Shown here piece by piece: positions 16,558 through 24,394 of a DNA stretch of 64,000 bases (position 1 is its first letter; each line of letters starts with the position of its first letter). This stretch comes from Nonomuraea jiangxiensis. Lineage in GTDB: Bacteria > Actinomycetota > Actinomycetes > Streptosporangiales > Streptosporangiaceae. The DNA lies in contig NZ_FNDJ01000002.1 in assembly GCF_900099965.1 (NCBI RefSeq), forward strand, positions 310,001 through 374,000, given 5' to 3'. The position numbers and the translations under genes were made by a program. The notes below the pieces were generated by a model that searched no databases, was not told the DNA's origin, and saw only the letters and a program-made list of their open reading frames with translations.

Positions 16558-17673
16558 TCAGGATGCGGATCCCAGGGCGATCGTGCCGGCCACCTCGGCG
16601 TGCCGCTCGGCCTCCTCCTGGGCGAAGCGCGCCTCGTCGATCTTGTCGGCGATCTCCTCGTCCTGCTTCATGAGCGTGTCCAGCGACTGGCCCGCCATCT
16701 CCAGCACGCCCATGTCCGCGTACGCCTGCCGCAGCCGCGGGCTCCACAGCCCGATGTCCTTCACGCACGGCACGATCCTGCTGAACAGCAGCGACCTGAA
16801 CGCCCGCAGGTAGTCCGACCGGTCGGTGGCCACCATGGCCTCGTCGACCTCGGCCTTCGACAGCCCCAGGTGCTCCCAGGTCTCCCGGCCGCGCAGCCGG
16901 TCGCGCATGAGGTAGCAGCCCTCGATGACGAAGTCCTCGCGCTCGCGCAGCTCGGCCTCCGACAGCTCGCGGTAGTAGTCGCGCAGCGCCATCCGGCCGA
17001 AGGCGACGTGCCTGGCCTCGTCCTGCATCACGTACGCGAGGATCTGCTTGGGCAGCGGCTTGGTCGTGATGTCGCGCATCACCCCGAACGCCGCCAGCGC
17101 CAGTCCCTCGATGAGGACCTGCATGCCCAGGTAGGGCATGTCCCAGCGGGAGTCGCTCAGCGTGCTGTCGAGCAGTGCCTTGAGGTGCTCGTTGATCGGG
17201 TACGCCAGGCCCACCTTCTCCTGCAGGAACCGGGCGTAGGTCTCGGCGTGCCGGGCCTCGTCCATCGTCTGCGTGGCCGCGTAGAACTTCGAGTCCAGGT
17301 CGGGCACCGATTCCACGATCTTGGCCGAGCAGATCATCGCGCCCTGCTCCCCGTGCAGGAACTGGGAGAACTGCCAGGCCGCGCTGTGCAGCCTGACGTC
17401 CTTGCGCATCTGCTTGCTCATCCGCTCCCACAGCGGGGTGCCGTAGATCGCGATGATCTCGTCGGGGGTGCCCAGCACGTCGTACGGGTCCACCTCAAGG
17501 TCCCAGTCGATGCGCTTGGTGGAGTCCCACTGCTTGTCCTTGCCCTTCTGGTACAGCGCCAGCATGCGATCTCTGCCGTCGTCGTACTCCCAGGTGAACC
17601 GGCTGCTGCCGGACATCTGGACGTCCCAGGTGGCGAGGCCGGCGGGGATGGTGAGAAGGTCGTGGGTCGACAT
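16558..17673 (-). CDS. Ferritin-like diiron protein (AurF/R2-like fold)
   Basis: The 371-aa protein has the six carboxylate/His ligands of a diiron four-helix bundle: Glu in FLHGEQGAMICSA, ExxH in MDEARHAETYARF, Glu in QVLIEGLALAAFG and ExxH in QDEARHVAFGRMA. Such enzymes activate O2 for oxygenation or N-oxidation; the substrate is not evident. ATG 17673 is chosen because GGAGG sits 5 nt upstream, although the frame is open to 17742. It is divergent from a TetR gene, with two identical-type operators between, so the regulator probably controls it. No reductase or ferredoxin gene is adjacent. Confidence 0.82.
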   Translation of the reverse strand: MSTHDLLTIPAGLATWDVQMSGSSRFTWEYDDGRDRMLALYQKGKDKQWDSTKRIDWDLEVDPYDVLGTPDEIIAIYGTPLWERMSKQMRKDVRLHSAAWQFSQFLHGEQGAMICSAKIVESVPDLDSKFYAATQTMDEARHAETYARFLQEKVGLAYPINEHLKALLDSTLSDSRWDMPYLGMQVLIEGLALAAFGVMRDITTKPLPKQILAYVMQDEARHVAFGRMALRDYYRELSEAELREREDFVIEGCYLMRDRLRGRETWEHLGLSKAEVDEAMVATDRSDYLRAFRSLLFSRIVPCVKDIGLWSPRLRQAYADMGVLEMAGQSLDTLMKQDEEIADKIDEARFAQEEAERHAEVAGTIALGSAS

Positions 17674-17689
17674 GGGGCCTCCGGGGGTT

Positions 17690-17704
17690 ACGTACACCGT
17701 ACGT
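17690..17704. promoter_or_regulatory. TetR operator, copy 1
   Basis: ACGTACACCGTACGT is a palindrome with 6-bp arms ACGTAC/GTACGT and a 3-bp centre. It lies 17 bp upstream of the ferritin-like gene start. Confidence 0.7.
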
Positions 17705-17719
17705 ACCTTTTGAGCGTGC

Positions 17720-17734
17720 ACGTACGCCGTACGT
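17720..17734. promoter_or_regulatory. TetR operator, copy 2
   Basis: ACGTACGCCGTACGT repeats the first operator with one base change in the centre. Start-to-start distance is 30 bp, near three helical turns, so two dimers would bind the same face. TAGAAT (17743-17748), a leaderless -10 box for the TetR gene, follows directly. Confidence 0.7.
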
Positions 17735-17753
17735 GAAGTCAATAGAATGAGCT

Positions 17754-18401
17754 ATGCGCTCCGAGCCGCTTTCCCGCGCCCGCATCGTCGCCGCGGCCAT
17801 CGACCTGATCGAGCGAGAGGGGGCCGACGCGGTCTCCATGCGGCGCATCGCGGCCGAGCTGGGGGTCGGCGTGATGTCCCTCTACAACCACGTGCCCAAC
17901 AAGGACGCCCTGCTCAACGCGGTGGCCGAGGCGGTGCTGAGCGAGATCGAGTTCACCGACGACCCCGACGCGCACTGGACCGACCGGGTGCGCGCGCAGG
18001 CGGGGGCCTTCCGGCAGATCGCGCACCACCACCCGCGCTCGACGATGCTCGTGGTCAGCCGCCAGCTGCACTCCGCCGCCGGGCTGCTGCCGGTCGAGCG
18101 GGCGCTGGCCACGCTGCGCGGCGCCGGATTCGACGGCCCGGACGCGGTGCGGATGCTGCGCATGTTCATCGCGTTCATCGTCGGGTCGTTGCTGCGGGAG
18201 GTCGGGGTGACGCCGACGTTCGCGCCGGTGCAGACCAGGACGATCAAGGCCGAGGGGGTCGATCCGGCGCTGTTCCCCGAGGTGAGCTCGCTGGCTCCGC
18301 TGCTCGACGAGTGCGACCACGAGGCCGAGTTCGACTTCGGGGTGGAGCTGCTGATCCAGGCCATGCACGTGCATTCGGGACGTAAGGAGGGCACCCGGTG
18401 A
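17754..18401 (+). CDS. TetR/AcrR family transcriptional regulator
   Basis: The 215-aa regulator has an N-terminal TetR helix-turn-helix (SRARIVAAAIDLIEREGADA, then VSMRRIAAELGVGVMSLYNH, residues ~7-50) and a C-terminal ligand domain of the TetR_C class (HPRSTMLVVSRQ...). The ATG at 17754 follows TAGAAT by 5 nt, indicating a leaderless mRNA. Two 15-bp palindromes in the divergent intergenic region are its probable binding sites, so it should control itself and the ferritin-like gene. Confidence 0.9.
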   Translation: MRSEPLSRARIVAAAIDLIEREGADAVSMRRIAAELGVGVMSLYNHVPNKDALLNAVAEAVLSEIEFTDDPDAHWTDRVRAQAGAFRQIAHHHPRSTMLVVSRQLHSAAGLLPVERALATLRGAGFDGPDAVRMLRMFIAFIVGSLLREVGVTPTFAPVQTRTIKAEGVDPALFPEVSSLAPLLDECDHEAEFDFGVELLIQAMHVHSGRKEGTR

Positions 18402-18414
18402 GCCCCGGGTGCCC
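18389..18414. terminator. Bidirectional hairpin between TetR and lytic-transglycosylase-like genes
   Basis: GGGCACCCGG (18389-18398) pairs perfectly with CCGGGTGCCC (18405-18414). The loop contains the TetR stop codon, and the convergent gene ends at 18423, so it can serve both directions. Confidence 0.65.
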
Positions 18415-18422
18415 GGTTGCTC

Positions 18423-18881
18423 TCAGTACCAGTTGTGCGATCTCCAATGTCCCCAGGCGCCGCAAGGCCTGCCGTACCTCCCCTTGATATAGGCCAGGCC
18501 CCACCGGATCTGCGTTTCCGGATTCGACTTCCAGTCACGCCCCGCGCCGCTCATCTTGCCGGCGGGCAGGGCCTGCGGGATGCCGTACGCGCCCGACGAG
18601 CGGTTGTGGGCCCGGTGGTTCCAGTTGCTCTCCTTGGTCCACAGGTTGTCGAGGCAGCGGAACTCCCGGAGATTCCAGGAGCGCTGGACGACCTGGCCCA
18701 GGGCGAATTTCTTGTTCCTGTCGGCCGGCTTGGCGGCCACGATCCTCGGTTGCGCTGACGTGGTCCAGATCCGCGTCTTGATGGGGGGCGAGGTCTCCGC
18801 CCAGGCCGTCGCGGTGCCGCACGGCCCGGTGAACGCGGTTACGGAAAGTAGTGTGCCGCATAGTGCACGTTTGCTGTCCAA
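18423..18881 (-). CDS. Secreted lytic-transglycosylase-like protein, copy 1
   Basis: The 152-aa product has an export signal (SKRALCGTLLSVTAFTG... ending near AWA) and a compact lysozyme-like domain: LWTKESNWNHRAHN (catalytic Glu in ESNW), GAYGIPQALPAGKM, WKSNPETQIRWGLAYIKGRY and the closing SHNWY. It should cleave or bind cell-wall glycan. I chose the TTG at 18881 because AAGGA lies 5 nt upstream and a signal peptide follows; the frame is open further upstream. A second, shorter paralog lies 335 bp upstream on the same strand. Confidence 0.82.
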   Translation of the reverse strand: MDSKRALCGTLLSVTAFTGPCGTATAWAETSPPIKTRIWTTSAQPRIVAAKPADRNKKFALGQVVQRSWNLREFRCLDNLWTKESNWNHRAHNRSSGAYGIPQALPAGKMSGAGRDWKSNPETQIRWGLAYIKGRYGRPCGAWGHWRSHNWY

Positions 18882-19215
18882 ATCGATCCTTGCTGTCCGG
18901 TCGCGTGCGGACGGGCGCCGGTCACCCGGCGTCCTGCCGATCCGCGTCCATGGCTGGGACGCGGAAGGTCCGCGCGGCCCTCCGGGTTCTTGCACCGCCC
19001 GATCGTGCTGGGCGGCCCGGAGGGCGCCGCGACGTGCTCCTTAGCACGATTCCTATTACTCTCCGTAACCGCTGACCGGCTATCTCGACACACGTGGGAC
19101 AGGTGTTTGTGTGATCGTTGCGGATAAAGGGTCCGCTCGCTGGGCCGGGATTGCCCGGTCCGTCGCCCTCATGGGGCGCGCTTGCCGCAAAAAGCGATCA
19201 AGCCTGGGGTTTGGC
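18882..19215. other. 334-bp gap between the two lytic-transglycosylase-like genes
   Basis: This stretch is the 5' region of copy 1 and the 3' region of copy 2. It is GC-rich and contains several potential stems, such as GCCCTCCGGG (from ~18977) facing CCCGGAGGGC (19016-19025), and GTGCTCCTTAGCAC near 19034. No coding ORF with support was found. A structured leader is possible, but I could not fit it to a known riboswitch. Confidence 0.4.
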
Positions 19216-19611
19216 TCAGTACCAATGGTGGGATTGGAAGTGCGCCCAGGCGCGACACGGCGCTCCGTACCGCTGTTTGATGTAGCCGAGGCCCCACTCG
19301 ATCTGGGTGCGCGGGTTGGTCCGCCAGTCGCGGCCCGATGAGGCCATCTTGTGGCCGGGCAGGGCCTGCGGGATGCCGTACGCGCCCGAGCGGTTGCCGG
19401 CGCGGTGGTTCCAGCCGCTCTCCCGCGTCCAGAGCCGTTCCAGGCACCCGAACTGGGTCGAGGCCCAGCCGCGCGCGGCCGCCATGGGCCGGGCGATGGA
19501 CTTGTTCCTGCCGCTGATCTGGGAGCTCTGCGCCTGTGCGGCCGCGGCGTGTCCGGTCGCCACCAGGGTGGCGGTCAGGACCAGTACGCCGGTACGGCGG
19601 AGCATGGGCAT
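19216..19611 (-). CDS. Secreted lytic-transglycosylase-like protein, copy 2
   Basis: The 131-aa product has a signal peptide (MPMLRRTGVLVLTATLVATG, cleavage after AAAAQA) and the same domain as copy 1: LERLWTRESGWNHRAGN with the catalytic Glu, GAYGIPQALPGHKM, WRTNPRTQIEWGLGYIKQRY, and SHHWY at the end. AAGGGA lies 6 nt before ATG 19611. Copy 1 has an extra ~20-residue stretch after its signal. The pair is a local duplication of small peptidoglycan-acting proteins. Confidence 0.85.
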   Translation of the reverse strand: MPMLRRTGVLVLTATLVATGHAAAAQAQSSQISGRNKSIARPMAAARGWASTQFGCLERLWTRESGWNHRAGNRSGAYGIPQALPGHKMASSGRDWRTNPRTQIEWGLGYIKQRYGAPCRAWAHFQSHHWY

Positions 19612-19798
19612 GCGGATTCCCTTCCGAAGGGTTCAGGGGACCGCGCCACCCTGCCCGATGCGCCACCTTTACGGCGAATTGACCATGGAAACGTAGATCG
19701 TCAGCAAAGATCCCGATATATGTTCCTTCTGGGGTTTTGTCGGGAAAATGAGGACTGCGTCACATTTCTGGCCTTTACTCGTTCTGTAGGGTCGTCTC

Positions 19799-20284
19799 AT
19801 GACCTTGAGCGACATTCCTCTGCGCACCCTCGACGACAGCCCCACGACCCTCGGCGAGCTGGCCCCCGGCAAGGCCGTCCTGATCGTGAACGTGGCGTCG
19901 AAGTGCGGTCTCACCCCGCAGTACGCCGGCCTGGTGGCCCTGCACCGGCAGTACGGCCCACGCGGCTTCACGGTGGTCGGCGTCCCCTGCAACCAGTTCG
20001 CCGGTCAGGAACCGGGCTCGGCGGAGGAGATCCAGCAGTTCTGCGCGGCCACGTACGGTGTGGACTTCCCCCTCCTGGCGAAGACCGACGTCAACGGCCC
20101 CGACCGGCACCCCCTGTACGAGCGGCTCACGCAAACGCAGGACGACCAGGGCGAGGCCGGGGACATCCAGTGGAACTTCGAGAAGTTCCTGGTGGACCGG
20201 GAGGGCAGGGTCGTGGCCCGCTTCCGCCCCGGCACGACCCCGGAGGACCCGGCGATCACCGAGGCCGTCGAGAAGCTCCTCTGA
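19799..20284 (+). CDS. Glutathione peroxidase (thiol peroxidase type)
   Basis: This 161-aa cytosolic peroxidase reduces hydrogen peroxide and organic hydroperoxides. Family motifs are present: NVASKCGLTPQY with peroxidatic Cys 36, the GVPCNQFAGQEPG block with the Gln, and WNFEKFLVDREG with Trp and Asn. Position 36 is Cys, not selenocysteine. Actinobacterial members generally use thioredoxin rather than glutathione. ATG 19799 gives a full-length family protein; it appears to be monocistronic. Confidence 0.93.
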   Translation: MTLSDIPLRTLDDSPTTLGELAPGKAVLIVNVASKCGLTPQYAGLVALHRQYGPRGFTVVGVPCNQFAGQEPGSAEEIQQFCAATYGVDFPLLAKTDVNGPDRHPLYERLTQTQDDQGEAGDIQWNFEKFLVDREGRVVARFRPGTTPEDPAITEAVEKLL

Positions 20285-20294
20285 CCCCGTCCCG

Positions 20295-20327
20295 GCGGCG
20301 CCGCGTGGCCGGACCTCGCGGCGCCGC
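20295..20327. terminator. Bidirectional hairpin between glutathione peroxidase and alpha/beta hydrolase
   Basis: GCGGCGCCGCG (20295-20305) pairs perfectly with CGCGGCGCCGC (20317-20327) over an 11-nt loop, located between two convergent genes. Confidence 0.65.
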
Positions 20328-20344
20328 TTCGCCGTGGCCTTCGT

Positions 20345-21226
20345 TCACGTGGGCTCCGCCGTGTGCGCGAGGACGGCCGTGGCCAGCTGTTCGTGCACCT
20401 GCGGGGGCAGGGTGTGACCCATGCCCTCGACCATCAGCAGCCGTGCTCCCGGGATCCGCTCCGCGATGATCCGGCCGTGGCCGGGCTTGGCCGGCTCGTG
20501 GGTGCCCTCGATCACCAGCGTCGGCGCCTTCACCTGGTCGAGCACGCCCACGGGCTCGAAGTCCGGTCTGGCCGCCGCGGCCCGCCGGTGGTTGGCCGTG
20601 GCGGCCAGGTCGCGGGCCCGGTCGTAGAGGCGTTCCTGCAGCTTGCGGGCGGCGTCCTCGTCGAACGGCAGGGCGGGGCCGTGCAGGACGCGCTGTTCCG
20701 CGATCATGCGGGCGATCTGCTCGCGGCGGTCGGCGGGGGGCGGCGCGGCGATCAGCTCGCGGTAGAACGCGACGAACTCCGGGGTCGGCTCCGGCAGGCT
20801 GCCCGCCGGCTGGGGTTCGCCCATCAGGGCCCGCATGAGGACCAGGCCCTCGCCGGCGCCCAGCGGCGAGGAGCCGATGACGGTGAGCGTCCGCACCCGC
20901 TCCGGGCGCCGTACCGCGATGAGCTGGCCGAGCAGCCCGCCCGCCGAGTGGCCGACCAGGTGGGCGCTGTCCAGCCCGTGCGCGTCCAGCACCCGCAGGA
21001 CGTCGTCGTAGATGTCCTCCCAGGTGTACGGCTCGGCCTCGAAGTCGACGGTGTCCGAGGCGCCGGTGTCGCGGTGGTCGTAGCGGATCACCCGGCGGCC
21101 CCCGGCGGCGAGCCTGCCGACGAACTCGTCCGGCCACAGGATGCCCTGCGACATCGAGCCCATGATGAGGACGATCGGGGCGTCCGTGACGGCGCCGAAT
21201 TCTTCGCTCCAGAGCGTGATTGACAT
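20345..21226 (-). CDS. Alpha/beta hydrolase, first of two paralogs
   Basis: The 293-aa protein has the alpha/beta-hydrolase core: IRYDHRDTGASD, nucleophile elbow VGHSAGGLLG (Ser ~98), Asp region TLVIEGTHEPAKPG and catalytic His in VEGMGHTLPP. The best-matching type is the small esterase/lactonase group often linked to antibiotic pathways (aclacinomycin methylesterase-like). ATG 21226 lies 2 bp after the LuxR gene stop, so the two genes are one operon. A hairpin GACATGCT/AGCATGTC (21222-21240) covers the junction. A clear paralog is at 41831-42730. Confidence 0.87.
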   Translation of the reverse strand: MSITLWSEEFGAVTDAPIVLIMGSMSQGILWPDEFVGRLAAGGRRVIRYDHRDTGASDTVDFEAEPYTWEDIYDDVLRVLDAHGLDSAHLVGHSAGGLLGQLIAVRRPERVRTLTVIGSSPLGAGEGLVLMRALMGEPQPAGSLPEPTPEFVAFYRELIAAPPPADRREQIARMIAEQRVLHGPALPFDEDAARKLQERLYDRARDLAATANHRRAAAARPDFEPVGVLDQVKAPTLVIEGTHEPAKPGHGRIIAERIPGARLLMVEGMGHTLPPQVHEQLATAVLAHTAEPT

Positions 21227-21228
21227 GC

Positions 21229-24200
21229 TCAAAGCATGTCCTGCGCCGGTCCGGGCGTCTTCTGTAGAACTACTAGGCGGGCCAGTTCGGTACGGGTGCC
21301 CACGCCCAGCTTCGGATACATCTTGTAGAGGTGGTATTCGACCGTGCGCGGGCTGAGGAACAGGCGGGCGGCGATCTCCTTGCTGGACAGGCCGTCGGCG
21401 ACCAGGCCCGCGATGCGCCGCTCCTGAGGGGTCAGCGTGTCCAGCACCGTGCCGCGCGGGGGTTGCGCGCTCTCGCCCGCCGCCCGCAACTCGCCGTGCG
21501 CCCGCCGCGCCCACGGGTGCGCACCCGCCCGCTGGAACGTCTCCAGCGCCGCCCGCAGATAGGCCCGCGCTTCGCCGGGACGGTGGCCCCGGCGAAGCCG
21601 CTCGCCCAGCAGGAGTCCGGTCCTGGCCGCCTCGAACGGGTTGGCATGCAACCGCACGGCCTCGAACAGCGCCTCCAGCGGATCGGTAGAAGGCCCGGCA
21701 GGCTGCTGGGCAGGTTGTTGGGCGGCGTGCCGGGTGGTGGCATCGGACGGCGGTGTGGGTGGTGTGACCAGGCCGCGGCACCGGGCGAGCAGGGCCTGCG
21801 ACTCGGCGGTCCCGGCGTGGGCCGACCAGCGCTCGTACTCCGCCAGCGCGACCCGCGCCGCGTCCAGGTCGCCCGCGCCCACGGCGGCCTCGATCCGGTC
21901 CGGGGTCGAGCGCCAGACCACGGTCGGATGCCCGGCCCCCGGGCCCGCGGTGGCGATCGAGGTGAACCGGTCGTGGGCGGCCGCGTACCGGCCCAGGCTC
22001 AGGTCGAGCATGGCCAGCGCGTACGCGGCCACGCCGGTGCACAGGCCCACCCGGTGCGGAACGGCGATGGCCAGCGCCTCCATGGCGTACCGGTCGCAGG
22101 GCTCCTCCTCGCCCCGCAGCGCCGCCAGGACCGCGAGGTTGGCGAGGTGGGACGCCCCGGTGTTGCCGTACCCGGCTTCGCGGGCCAGCTCCAGCCCCTC
22201 CTCCGAGATGGCCTGGCTCTCCGCCAGCCGTCCGGCGATGCGTTCGGCGGTGGCCACGAACTCCAGCACCACCGGGAGCTGGCCCGCCATCCCCGACACC
22301 CTGGCCACCCGCCCGGCCCGCCCGGCCAGGTCGATCGCCAGGTCGGGCTCGCCCAGGTGGCTGGCCGCCGCCGTCGCCCACAGGAACTCGGCCGCCTCCG
22401 TCAGCTCGCCGGTCCGCCCGAGTGCACGTCTGAGCAGCTCATGGCCACCGCTGGTGTCGGCCAGCGTCCGCCCGATCCCGGCGATCACGTCGCGCAGGAA
22501 CCCCACGGGGAACGCCTCCGCCCGCCGGCCGAGCTGGATGACGGTGGTCGTGTCGCCGACGTACGAGGCCGCCTCCGTGGCGTCGGCCAGCATGTCCAGG
22601 CTGTCACCCGCGGCAAGGACGCGTACGGCCTCCGCGGCGCTGCCGGAGTTCAGCTCGAACCGGCCCTGCAACCGGGCGATCTCCATGGCCAGCGCGGCGT
22701 CGGCGCCGGCGAGCTCGCGGGCCTCGGCCAGCAACGACTCCGCCTGGCCTGGACGGCCGCCCAGCCAGGCCGCGGTGGCGGCGTCCTTGAGGCGTTTCGC
22801 GCGGGTGCGGGGGGCGGGGGTGAGCTCGGCGGCCCTGGCCAGGGCCGTGGCGGCGGCGCCGTACCCGCCGCGGTCGCGGGCGCGGGCGGCGGTCTCCACG
22901 AGCGCGGCGGCCACCCGCTCGTCCCGGCCGAGCGCGGCCTCCGCCAGGTGCCAGGCCCGCCGGTCGCCGTCGGTCACCGCCGCCAGGGCGACGTGCGCCT
23001 CGCGGCGTTCGGCCGGGGTCGCCGCCTCGTACACCGCGGACCGGATGAGGGGATGCCGAAAGCGCACCCGCGTGCCCGCGACGACCACCAGGTCCGCGGC
23101 TTCCAGCGCTCCCAGCACCCCGCGCCCGACGTCGGGTTCGGTGTCGTGGTCCGCCGGCGGGCCGGCGGCGGCGCGGAGCACGGGGGCGAGGTCGCTTTCG
23201 AGCGCCGCCAGCAGGGCGACCCTTCGGGCCGGGGCGGGCAGTGCGGCCACCTGCTCACCGAAGAGCCGGGTGCCGCCGGGCAGCGGATCGGGAAGCGGCG
23301 CGCGCCCGGCGAGCTGGTCGGGGGTCAGCCGCCGGACCGTCTCACGCAGGGCCAGCGGGTTGCCCCGGGTCAGCGCCACGAGCTCCCGCCCGACCTGCGC
23401 GGAGACCGCATCCCGCCCGTCGAGCGAGCCGCCGGCCGCCGCCGACTCCTCGGCGCCCGGCACCGGAGCAGCCGGTCGCACGGTGTCCGATAGCGGCGTG
23501 TCCGGTCGGGCGGTGTCCGATAGCGGCGTGTCCGGTCGGGCGGTGTCCGGGAGCGGCGTGTCTGGTCGGGCGGTGTCCGGAAGCGGGGCCGGTCGGGCGG
23601 TGTCCGGCGGTGGAGTGACCGGTCCTGTGATGTCCTGGTTTGGAAGGGCCGGTCCTGCGGCGTCCCGCTCCGGAACGGCCAGTGTTGCGGCGTTGAGCAG
23701 GGCGGTCGCCGCCGGTTCCGTCAGGCCGGTGACGGGGAGCGGCTGGACGCCCCGCAGGGACAGGTCTCCCCGGACGGCCAGCAGCATCGCGATCCGTTCC
23801 GTGCCCAGCCGGCGGGCGGCGAACAGCAGGGCGTCGGCCGAGGCCCGATCCACCCACTGGAAGTCGTCCACCACGCAGACGAGCCCGTCCGCCGCCGCGG
23901 CCTCCGCCAGCAACGACAGCACCCCGGCCGCCACCAGGAACCGATCGCCGGACGGGTCCGCCGCCAGCCCCAGCGCCCCGCGCACGGCCGCGCGCTGGGG
24001 CTCCGGCAGGGCGTCCAGCAGTCCCGTCACCGGCCGCAACAACTGGTGCAGGGTGGCGAAGGCCAGATCCGCCTCCGGCTCCACGCCCGTGGCCCGCAGC
24101 ACCCGCATCGAACCCCCGCGCGCAGCCGCCAGGTCCAGCAGGGCCGTCTTGCCCACGCCCGCCTCGCCGTGCAGCGCCAGCGCGCCGCCCGCGCCACCAC

Positions 24201-24270
24201 GGGCCCGGTCGATCAGGTGGTCGATGGCGGTGATTTCGGGGGTTCTGCCATAAAGCACAGGGGAGCGCAC
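21229..24270 (-). CDS. LAL-type LuxR family transcriptional regulator with AAA ATPase domain
   Basis: This is a ~1013-aa regulator. An N-terminal ATPase has Walker A HGEAGVGKTALLD (~residues 30-42) and Walker B LVCVVDDFQWVD; a long helical TPR-like middle follows; the C-terminal LuxR helix-turn-helix reads LTPQERRIAGLVADGLSSKE...SPRTVEYHLYKMYPKLGV. Such LALs bind ATP and a small ligand and activate catabolic or secondary-metabolite genes. The start is uncertain: GTG 24270 (used here) or ATG 24324. An insertion at ~residues 225-265 is a tandem repeat of the type RPDTPLSDTA. The alpha/beta hydrolase follows after 2 bp. Confidence 0.9.
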   Translation of the reverse strand: MRSPVLYGRTPEITAIDHLIDRARGGAGGALALHGEAGVGKTALLDLAAARGGSMRVLRATGVEPEADLAFATLHQLLRPVTGLLDALPEPQRAAVRGALGLAADPSGDRFLVAAGVLSLLAEAAAADGLVCVVDDFQWVDRASADALLFAARRLGTERIAMLLAVRGDLSLRGVQPLPVTGLTEPAATALLNAATLAVPERDAAGPALPNQDITGPVTPPPDTARPAPLPDTARPDTPLPDTARPDTPLSDTARPDTPLSDTVRPAAPVPGAEESAAAGGSLDGRDAVSAQVGRELVALTRGNPLALRETVRRLTPDQLAGRAPLPDPLPGGTRLFGEQVAALPAPARRVALLAALESDLAPVLRAAAGPPADHDTEPDVGRGVLGALEAADLVVVAGTRVRFRHPLIRSAVYEAATPAERREAHVALAAVTDGDRRAWHLAEAALGRDERVAAALVETAARARDRGGYGAAATALARAAELTPAPRTRAKRLKDAATAAWLGGRPGQAESLLAEARELAGADAALAMEIARLQGRFELNSGSAAEAVRVLAAGDSLDMLADATEAASYVGDTTTVIQLGRRAEAFPVGFLRDVIAGIGRTLADTSGGHELLRRALGRTGELTEAAEFLWATAAASHLGEPDLAIDLAGRAGRVARVSGMAGQLPVVLEFVATAERIAGRLAESQAISEEGLELAREAGYGNTGASHLANLAVLAALRGEEEPCDRYAMEALAIAVPHRVGLCTGVAAYALAMLDLSLGRYAAAHDRFTSIATAGPGAGHPTVVWRSTPDRIEAAVGAGDLDAARVALAEYERWSAHAGTAESQALLARCRGLVTPPTPPSDATTRHAAQQPAQQPAGPSTDPLEALFEAVRLHANPFEAARTGLLLGERLRRGHRPGEARAYLRAALETFQRAGAHPWARRAHGELRAAGESAQPPRGTVLDTLTPQERRIAGLVADGLSSKEIAARLFLSPRTVEYHLYKMYPKLGVGTRTELARLVVLQKTPGPAQDML
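23481..23597 (-). repeat. 30-bp tandem repeat inside the LuxR gene
   Basis: Three adjacent 30-bp units (23481-23510, 23511-23540, 23541-23570) begin CGGTGTCCG and end CCGGTCGGG, then a 27-bp fourth unit. They encode a Pro/Asp/Thr-rich linker between the ATPase parts and are in frame, so unit number can vary without breaking the protein. Confidence 0.85.
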
Positions 24271-24394
24271 AAAGAAAAACTGTATTGGCGGGTCTGGCGA
24301 CCGGTCCGTGGCACCCGTGGGCATCGCGTGTAGTGATGGAATGATTGCGGTATGTAATCGCATGTTCCGTAATCGGCCCCGCGGGGAGCGCGCG

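Noticed and set aside
18882..19100. Possible c-di-AMP (ydaO) riboswitch before the lytic-transglycosylase-like gene
   Set aside because: Such riboswitches often precede actinobacterial cell-wall hydrolase genes, and stems are present, but I could not align the conserved core segments.
21331..24253. Two long plus-strand frames opposite the LuxR gene
   Set aside because: Low-complexity Arg/Gly or Ser/Ala shadow sequence; the minus-strand LAL regulator is clearly coding.
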